DNA of 64,000 nucleotides from Stereocaulon alpinum (taxonomy: Eukaryota > Ascomycota > Lecanoromycetes > Lecanorales > Stereocaulaceae). The stretch spans positions 21,915 to 85,914 of the forward strand of contig JAEUBA010000109.1 in NCBI GenBank assembly GCA_018257865.1, written 5' to 3'. The translations under genes were made by a program, and so were the position numbers. Below the pieces are notes generated by a model. That model saw nothing but the letters and a program-made list of their open reading frames with translations, was not told the DNA's origin and did not search any database. Within the stretch, counting starts at the first letter, position 1, and every line of letters begins with the position of its first letter. Below are positions 57,800-64,000 of the stretch, one piece after another.

Positions 57800-59130
57800 G
57801 CTAAAGAACTTAATAATATTAATAATAATAATAATCCTATAGAGAGCTATAGGATTAACGGAGAGTCTTAACTAAATACCTTTAATTTAGATAATACTAA
57901 TCTTAAGTAATACCTATAAGAAGCCTAAGCGACGAATTACTACCTAAAGTAACTACGCGAATTATTAGTATTAGAAGCTAAAAATAATATAATTTAATAC
58001 CTTAAGTTATAGAGTACTATTAAAATACCTATAGGGATAGTTTAAGAGGAGGAATAATATCCTACTATTATTATATTAGTATAATTAGTTAATATTACTA
58101 GCTAAAGAATTTCTTTATATCTTATAATACCCGCCTTTAGCGCGCCTATAAATCTACTTATTAAACTCTAAAGACCCCTAGTACTAAAAAGCTTTCGGCC
58201 TAAGAATATATAACTTTATAAGGGAATTAGCGAGGGTAAATACCTACGCTAGTTCGCTAACTTAGAAAAGAAGTTTCTTAAGAGTCTAAAGTACTTTACT
58301 ATCGAACTATCTAAAATAGTCTACTATATAGACGCCTTAGAAGATAACCCGAATTCTTAGTAGAATACCTACCTAAAGGACTATAGATAGGATAATATAA
58401 TATTTAAATTCTTTAAGTAATTCCTATATAATTTAGTTATAGATCCTATTAACCGCCGTCTCTTCGCTTATAAACGGTTTAAGGAGGTAAAGTAATATTC
58501 TAATTAGAAAGTTACTATATTTAAGGCCTATTTAGAGGAGTTAGAAGCTAACCTACCGCCTATAGCCCTAAAGCTAGGAGCTAACCTCTTTCTAGCTAAG
58601 CTAAGACCGGAGCTAAAGAATAAAATCTTAAGTATAGGTAAGATATCTAATAATAGGGATAATATTATTACCTAAGCTATTATATAAGAGAATATTATAA
58701 GGCGCGAGTATTATAGAGGCGGCGGCTTAAGTACTTATAAGAAATTATCTAACTATAGGGCCTCTAAGTTATAAGGGAGCCGCCTATTAAAATAATAGAT
58801 TTCTAAGCCTAATAGGCTAGGCCTAAGGGTTAATAGCTTATAGTTAGTATAATACGAATCTTATTTAAAGAGTCTAAAGTAGAAGACTAATTTAGATTTA
58901 GTAACTAAGCTTATCTACTATTACTACGGGAAGCTAGGCTATATAAGCCTAAATTATCCTAATTATAATAAGCCTACTACTTATACCGGTATTAGTATTA
59001 CGGCTCGCCTAAAGGTAATCGTAGAAGAAGGTAGCTCTTAAAGAAAATAGCCTTATATTAGGATTTAGCTAATAGGCTACGCTTAGTATCTAGAAAATAG
59101 GATAAAGAAGAAAAGAAGTAAAAGCTAGGG
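57800..59130 (+). mobile_element. Gag relic of an LTR retrotransposon
   Basis: Plus-strand coding trace with stops at former CAA/CAG/TGG codons. It shows NRRLFAYKRFKE and LEELEANLPP (~58,450-58,560), typical of retrotransposon Gag, and then a zinc knuckle near 58,914-58,985 whose Cys/His codons are now Tyr codons (IYYYYGKLGYISLNYPNYNK; consensus CX2CX4HX4C). Coding similarity ends near 59,100, close to the presumed LTR of an element running the other way. Too decayed for a family name beyond Ty3/Gypsy-like. Confidence 0.6.
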
Positions 59131-59325
59131 AGCTCGTAGGCCTAAATATCCCTAGCGCTAGTTAAGTACCGCACTAAAGCTAAAGGGGCCTAGCGTTAGA
59201 CCTAGGCTGAGTTAAATATAAGTCGGATATAAACCTAGTACGACTTAGATAGGGTATATAAATACTAGTAAGTAATTAAGGACTAATAAGCTATTAAAGA
59301 CCCTTAGATTAGAATTATAATACTA

Positions 59326-59338
59326 CTCCCCCCCCTCT
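59326..59338 (-). other. Polypurine tract of the Gypsy-like element
   Basis: On the minus strand AGAGGGGGGGGAG sits right after the last coding block and before a sequence starting TAGTATTATAATTC, which could be a RIP-changed TG-starting LTR. This is the expected place for plus-strand priming. Confidence 0.55.
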
Positions 59339-62300
59339 AAAAAACTGCGTCTGCGTAGTTACTATTATAGGACGATTATTATTAAGGTAGGTATAGTTAT
59401 TAATCCTATTATTATAGGCCTTCAGCTAGGTAGGGAGTACTCGCGGAGAGCCTTTTATATTAGGATACCGTAGGTAGAAGGCCTTTAATATATAAGGCGC
59501 TATTATTATATTAGAGTAGGGATACTATTCTAAGTCTTTATTAGTACCTCTCTATTTAATCTAATACTTTAAGGTAGAGCTAACTAGTTTAGAGCCTAGT
59601 ATCTCCTCTAACTCCTACTTATCTTATTCTAGTAGTAGTTATATTAGGGCTAGGTTAGGGCGTTACTATCTTAGTAAGGGATTGTTAGGGTATTTACGGA
59701 GGGAGTAGGAGTAGAATACTAGCTAAATTATCTAGTCCTCTAAGAGTTCTACCTTCTAACTTTTACTAACTTTCGTAAGAACCCTAACTAGGCCGAACTA
59801 CTTCTCTAAGAGCTTATAGGAGGGACGATCTATCTTCTAGTTCTATATATTTACTAATACTAGGTCCCCTACGTCCTAGTTAACTTCTTAGCGCCTACGG
59901 TTAGCTAATTATTTTATCTTATCTTATTATAACTATAAGGAGGATTATACGAACTATATAGTATCCTTTATATAATTAGCGACCTATAGGGTATCTTAGC
60001 GGTTTAATCTTTCTAAGGCCGTAGCTAGGGGCTTAGGGTTCTAAAGATCTTAAAAGGTCTATAGCTTATAACCGTTTAGGAGCTAGAAAGGCGTAATACC
60101 TAAAGATTTATAGGGTAATATTAATTAGGCTAGATCTATAATTAGTAGTATCTAGCTCTAATTATCCTAATAGTACGTATAGAAAGGCCGGAGGCGCTAC
60201 TTTATATACTAGTTTATAATCTCTATTTAGCTATCGATATTCGGATTATAGGATATAGTTAGCTTTACCTTAGTACTTAGGATATAGTAGTACTCCTTCT
60301 AAAAGATTAATACGAATTATACCCCTTAATCTAATATAATAGAGTCGGGTATACCCTAATAGTAGGTCTAGTAAGTTAGGAATAACTTAGCTATTCCCTT
60401 AGCTATAATAGTCTTATAGTATAGTAGTAAGAGGGACTTCTTCGATAGTTAGTCTATTACTACGAAGGCGAAATTATATCCAGCCTTATCTAGGGGGAGT
60501 TTAGTAAAATCTATTATTAAGTACTAGTAGGGGCGTACTAGGATCTTTAGAGGCTTTAGAAAGCCTAGAGTTTTATCTCTATAAGCCTTTATCTAAGTAT
60601 AGCTATAATTAGCGATATACTATACTATATTATTTCTAATATTCCTTTAGTAGTACTATCTAGATAGGATTATTTTAACTTTACTAATCCCTATATAAGT
60701 AATAGCTAGCTAGGCGTAGATATAGCGGATTAGAGATATCTATAGCTCCGGTAGCTCTATTAGTACTTTAAGCCTACCTTAGAAGTATAGCTTACTATAG
60801 TCTAGTTTATAGTTAAGGTAGTCGTTATAGGCTCGCTTACGTAAGGGTTCTAGTATTAGCGAGTTCTTATTAGCGTCGATTACTTAGTTAATAATATTAT
60901 AGCCCTTAATATTATATATAGCTATTAAGGTAAGGTTAGGTACTTCGCCTTTTAAGTATTCCTCTAGCTCTTTAGGATTTATTAGCGTAGCTATAGATAA
61001 TAGCTTAATCTTTTCTATAATTTAAACTAAGTTATAGTCTAGATAGGCGGTAAGGGAGGAGATAGTAACTTCTTCTAATATTTAAGAGTTAACCTTCTTA
61101 TTTAGGAGGAGTTACTAGCTCCGAATTATATATTTATAGGCTTCTAAAGGCGTAATATCTTACTCCCTATAAAATAATATATCTACTATAGTATTCGTAA
61201 TACCTATACGGTATATAATTATAAAATAGAAGTTAGTAAAGAACTTAGCCTAGCGAGCTTAGTAGGCTATAAGGTCTTTAGTAGTTATAAAGTATTCTAA
61301 GGCCTTATAATTAGTATATATATAGACCGACTTCTACGCCCTAAGGAGCTCTAGCTTATACTGCTAGAAGGAGCGAAAAATCGCGAGTAATTCCTTATTA
61401 TAGATTAGGTAATTTAGCTCTATATTACCTATTATCTTAGAGAAGTATCCTACTAGGTAGAAGAGGCTATCCTTATATTTTTATAATAAGATACCGGTGA
61501 CTACCCTATCTAAGGAATCCGTTTTAAGGCGGGTTTCCTTATAAGGATTATAATACTTAAGGATAGGGGTAGAGAGGAGTACTTAGTAGAGGGAGTCCTA
61601 AATATAGTAATAGGCGTTATTAAAGTAGAAAGGTATATCCTTAGCTATTAAGCGGACGAGCGGAGTAGTAATTTAGCTATACCTCTAAATAAACCTTCTA
61701 TAAAAGTTATAAAAGCTTAGATAGCTTTAAATACCTTATATATTACTTATATACTACTAAGTCTTAATAATAGCGACCTTCTTTAGATTTACCTTAATAC
61801 CGTTAACTCTAATAATAAAGCTGAGGAACTTAGTCTTTATAATATTAAACTCGCTTTTCTTAATATCCGTCTATAGGCTATTAGCTTATAGGATAGCTAT
61901 AACCTTCTTAATATAAATCTTATACTCTATAATAGACTTAGAGTAAATTAGGATATTATCTATATATACTAAGTAGAAATTATTAAGGTACTCTATTAAG
62001 ATATTATTAATAAAATACTAGAAGGTAGTTAAAGTATTTATTAATTTAAATAGTATTACCTTATACTTAAAGGTACTATATTAACTATAGAAACTAATAA
62101 GGTCCTCTAAGTCTTAGTAAATCCTTACTTAATAGAATACCTATTAGACGTTAATCTTTATAAAGATTTTAGCCTTATAGATTTAAGCTATTATCTTATT
62201 TATTAAAGGGAGTAGGTATAGATCTTTCTTAATTAGGTTATTAAGCTTCTAAAAATTAACGTAAAAATATAAGCTACTATCTTCCTTTCTAGCGAAGAGT

Positions 62301-62437
62301 ATTAGAGCTATATATAGTATATTTAATAGCTTAATAAATCCCTTATAGAGGTAATCTATAATATAGTATTTAGCCTTAGAGAGTTACTTATTAGTTATCT
62401 TTTACAGCGGCTTAAATATTAAGGTATTTAAGCTAAT

Positions 62438-62450
62438 AAGCTTAATTTTA
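62438..62450 (+). repeat. Target-site duplication, left copy
   Basis: AAGCTTAATTTTA, identical to 62987-62999. Confidence 0.8.
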
Positions 62451-62986
62451 ACGAAGTATATTCTCCTGCACTGCCTAGAGCTTAGCGACACTCGAAGGGA
62501 GCTTATCAAAGAGGCAGAGACTTATAATGTTAGGACTATACTAGCTGAGGTCACTGGTATAAGAGCGGCTGCGAGATGGCTGGTTAGGTTAGGATTCCTA
62601 ACGTAGTATCGACTTGCTAGGGAATAGCTCTCCCAGTCTAAACTCCCTATTAGAGTAGAACCAGCAATAAAAACCCTAAAGATAAAGAAGCCTAAGCGTA
62701 AGTAGAAGCTAAAGGCGGCGGAGCTGCCGGAGTATTATAGGGCCTATTAGGGTAACGGAGATTATCGTTACTAGTGTTATAGAGCCTAGTAGCGAGGTCG
62801 GATAGGTAGAGCAAAATAATAAGTAAGCTAATAAGCGAAAGTTTTTAGCTAGAAGGGGCGACTCTAGAAAGGTTTCTTTCGCGTCTAGAGGGCCTTCAAC
62901 CCCCCTAGATTTCCTAATAATATAAGAGAACACCCTTATTAGTATATATAGATACTAGAATAGGCGTATAAATCAATCAATCAATC
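62451..62986 (+). mobile_element. 5'-truncated LINE-type retrotransposon insertion
   Basis: 536 bp, flanked by a 13-bp direct repeat AAGCTTAATTTTA (62438-62450 and 62987-62999). It ends in AAATCAATCAATCAATC, a simple-repeat 3' tail as in Tad-type LINEs. The first ~200 bp code for the end of a reverse-transcriptase protein (ELIKEAETYNVRTILAEVTG, then AAARWLVRLGFLT), with a few stops. CA and TG are common here but missing on both sides, so it entered after the host element was mutated. It splits the RT block of the Gypsy relic, whose reading resumes beyond the repeat. Confidence 0.75.
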
Positions 62987-62999
62987 AAGCTTAATTTTA
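62987..62999 (+). repeat. Target-site duplication, right copy
   Basis: AAGCTTAATTTTA directly after the AATC tail of the LINE. Confidence 0.8.
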
Positions 63000-64000
63000 T
63001 AGTCTATACCTAGCCTTCTATTAGCTAATATATTAGAGTCTCTTTATAAAAAGAGAGAGATAAACTCTTAGTACTATAGTAGAAGCTTAGTCTTTACTAA
63101 GTCCTTATTAGCTTAATATTTAATCTTAAGTACTTTTTAGGGTAAGAGGCTTATATCTACTATAGTAAGCTTAAGAAAAAGACGCTCTTAGTATTAGTCT
63201 ACTTTATAGTTAATTTCGCCTTTAAAATCCCGTATAGAGGCGATAAAAGTATTAGAATTAGAAAGTCTCCTAGACTTCTTACTAAGGTAGAAATAAGATA
63301 TTATAATAGTAGAAATTAAGGCGATATCTATCCTATAAGGGCTATAGCTAAGGCGTTAAGCCTTAACTAGTAAAGTCTTTAGATTTAATATAACTAGTAT
63401 ATCTAACCCTTAGAGGGTATCCTCTATCTTAGCGAGGTATTTTTCTAAGTTTTATATAAAACTTAATAGCTTACTACTATATAAATTAGGTAATCTTAAG
63501 CGAGTAGGAGAAACTAAAGCTAACCGTAGGGAGGGTAGTATACTTTAGGATAAGATATTAATCTAGCGGTTTATTAAAAGCTTAGGGTTAATAGAGGTAA
63601 GCCTAGCTTAACTATAGTAATACTTATCTACCTTAAAAAGAGCGTCTTAATACTTAATATCTTATTAGTACTCTAAGGAAATTAGTTTTTTAAGCGAAGT
63701 TATAGGGAGGAGTACCCTCTTATTAAAATACTACTAAATAGTTATATTAATAGGCTATTTAAGGCTATTCCTCCCTTTTGGCTAGCGATAGAGATACACC
63801 TATACGCGGTGCTAGCTACGAACCTGAATACCTATTCAGAGCTGAGATATCTCCCCTAATATATTATAGGTTGAATGATATTAAGACGTCGCGTAGTTAC
63901 TAAGAACTCTATATAGAGTTTTTTAGGTAACGCGATAATACCTACCCTAACTCTACTATAACTATTATACCTCCCCTACGATCGAGACTAGATAGTAAGA

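Larger units (their letters stand above)
59130..64000 (-). mobile_element. Ty3/Gypsy retrotransposon relic (pol), RIP-mutated, runs off the window
   Basis: Read right to left with stops ignored: a protease/linker-like part (63,800-63,000), reverse transcriptase beginning DYKI-KL (~63,010/62,440), then YIDDILIYSK at ~61,950 (the RT active site), RNase H with LNYLIYNKELLAI (~61,430), integrase with IDFTKLPLDKAGYNF (~60,500), and a chromodomain-like end with EEILDSKLV (~59,600). Next comes a purine tract (AGAGGGGGGGGAG on the minus strand, 59,338-59,326) and the probable start of the 3' LTR at ~59,325. The gene order PR-RT-RH-IN-chromodomain fits chromoviruses of the Ty3/Gypsy group. It is interrupted by a LINE at 62451-62986. 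Confidence 0.75.

Noticed and set aside
62709..62933. 74-codon minus-strand frame in the LINE
   Set aside because: Antisense to the 3' untranslated part of the LINE; no coding character.
62970..62986. AATC repeat as an ordinary microsatellite
   Set aside because: It abuts a 13-bp target-site duplication and a LINE coding end, so it is better explained as a retrotransposon tail.
1..64000. CRISPR arrays, bacterial operons, tRNA or rRNA genes
   Set aside because: None seen. The only regular repeats are protein-coding or transposon-derived, and no tRNA T-loop with a matching acceptor stem was found by eye; a tRNAscan run would be decisive.

Overview
This is a window of nuclear DNA from a filamentous ascomycete (Pezizomycotina). 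The evidence is many genes with short GT-AG introns (48-193 nt, one of 332 nt), a Zn(II)2Cys6 regulator of the FacB/Cat8 type, a STAND NTPase with ankyrin repeats, compact spacing with both strands used, and a transposon-rich block whose CpA/TpG dinucleotides are almost gone, which is the mark of repeat-induced point mutation (RIP). Dothideomycetes and Leotiomycetes both fit; I cannot choose between them from sequence alone. All gene models were spliced by eye; exon joins were accepted when they restored frame and family motifs.

Layout. 1.4-10.5 kb: SAP-domain protein (+), PHO85-type CDK (-), FacB-like acetate regulator (-), SET-domain lysine methyltransferase (-). 10.9-15.8 kb: small mitochondrial-type protein (+), BMT6-like 25S rRNA methyltransferase (+), GPI-anchored secreted protein (-). 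17.0-24.7 kb: Sac7-type RhoGAP (-), TIM9 (+), PGC1-type glycerophosphodiesterase (+). 26.3-31.1 kb: a six-exon NACHT-ankyrin protein with an in-frame stop near its 3' end (+), followed by a short SET-domain protein (+). 32.0-40.0 kb: ubiquitin-like/AN1 protein (+), a decayed gene (-), GPI11 (-), FAD monooxygenase (+), pyrroline-5-carboxylate reductase (-), class II aldolase (+). 40.8-45.1 kb: a broken SGNH hydrolase gene (+) and a secreted protein of six exact 52-residue cysteine modules (+). 46.2-51.6 kb: NPL4 (-), SEC66 (+), a DXD glycosyltransferase (+).

53.2-64 kb is a gene-free island of transposon relics: a ~4.0 kb Tc1/mariner-like element with ~104-bp terminal inverted repeats, a plus-strand gag relic, and a minus-strand Ty3/Gypsy pol relic that runs off the window. 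A 5'-truncated LINE with a 13-bp target-site duplication lies inside the pol relic; it still has CA/TG dinucleotides, so it arrived after, or escaped, RIP.

Most genes are housekeeping and not functionally clustered: signalling (PHO85, RhoGAP), carbon control (FacB), mitochondrial import (TIM9), ER translocation, quality control and GPI synthesis (SEC66, NPL4, GPI11), and lipid turnover (PGC1). The least explained items are the cysteine-module protein, the STAND-ankyrin gene with its stop codon, the second coding relic inside the Tc1-like element, and a repeated C-rich to G-rich switch of the coding strand within genes.
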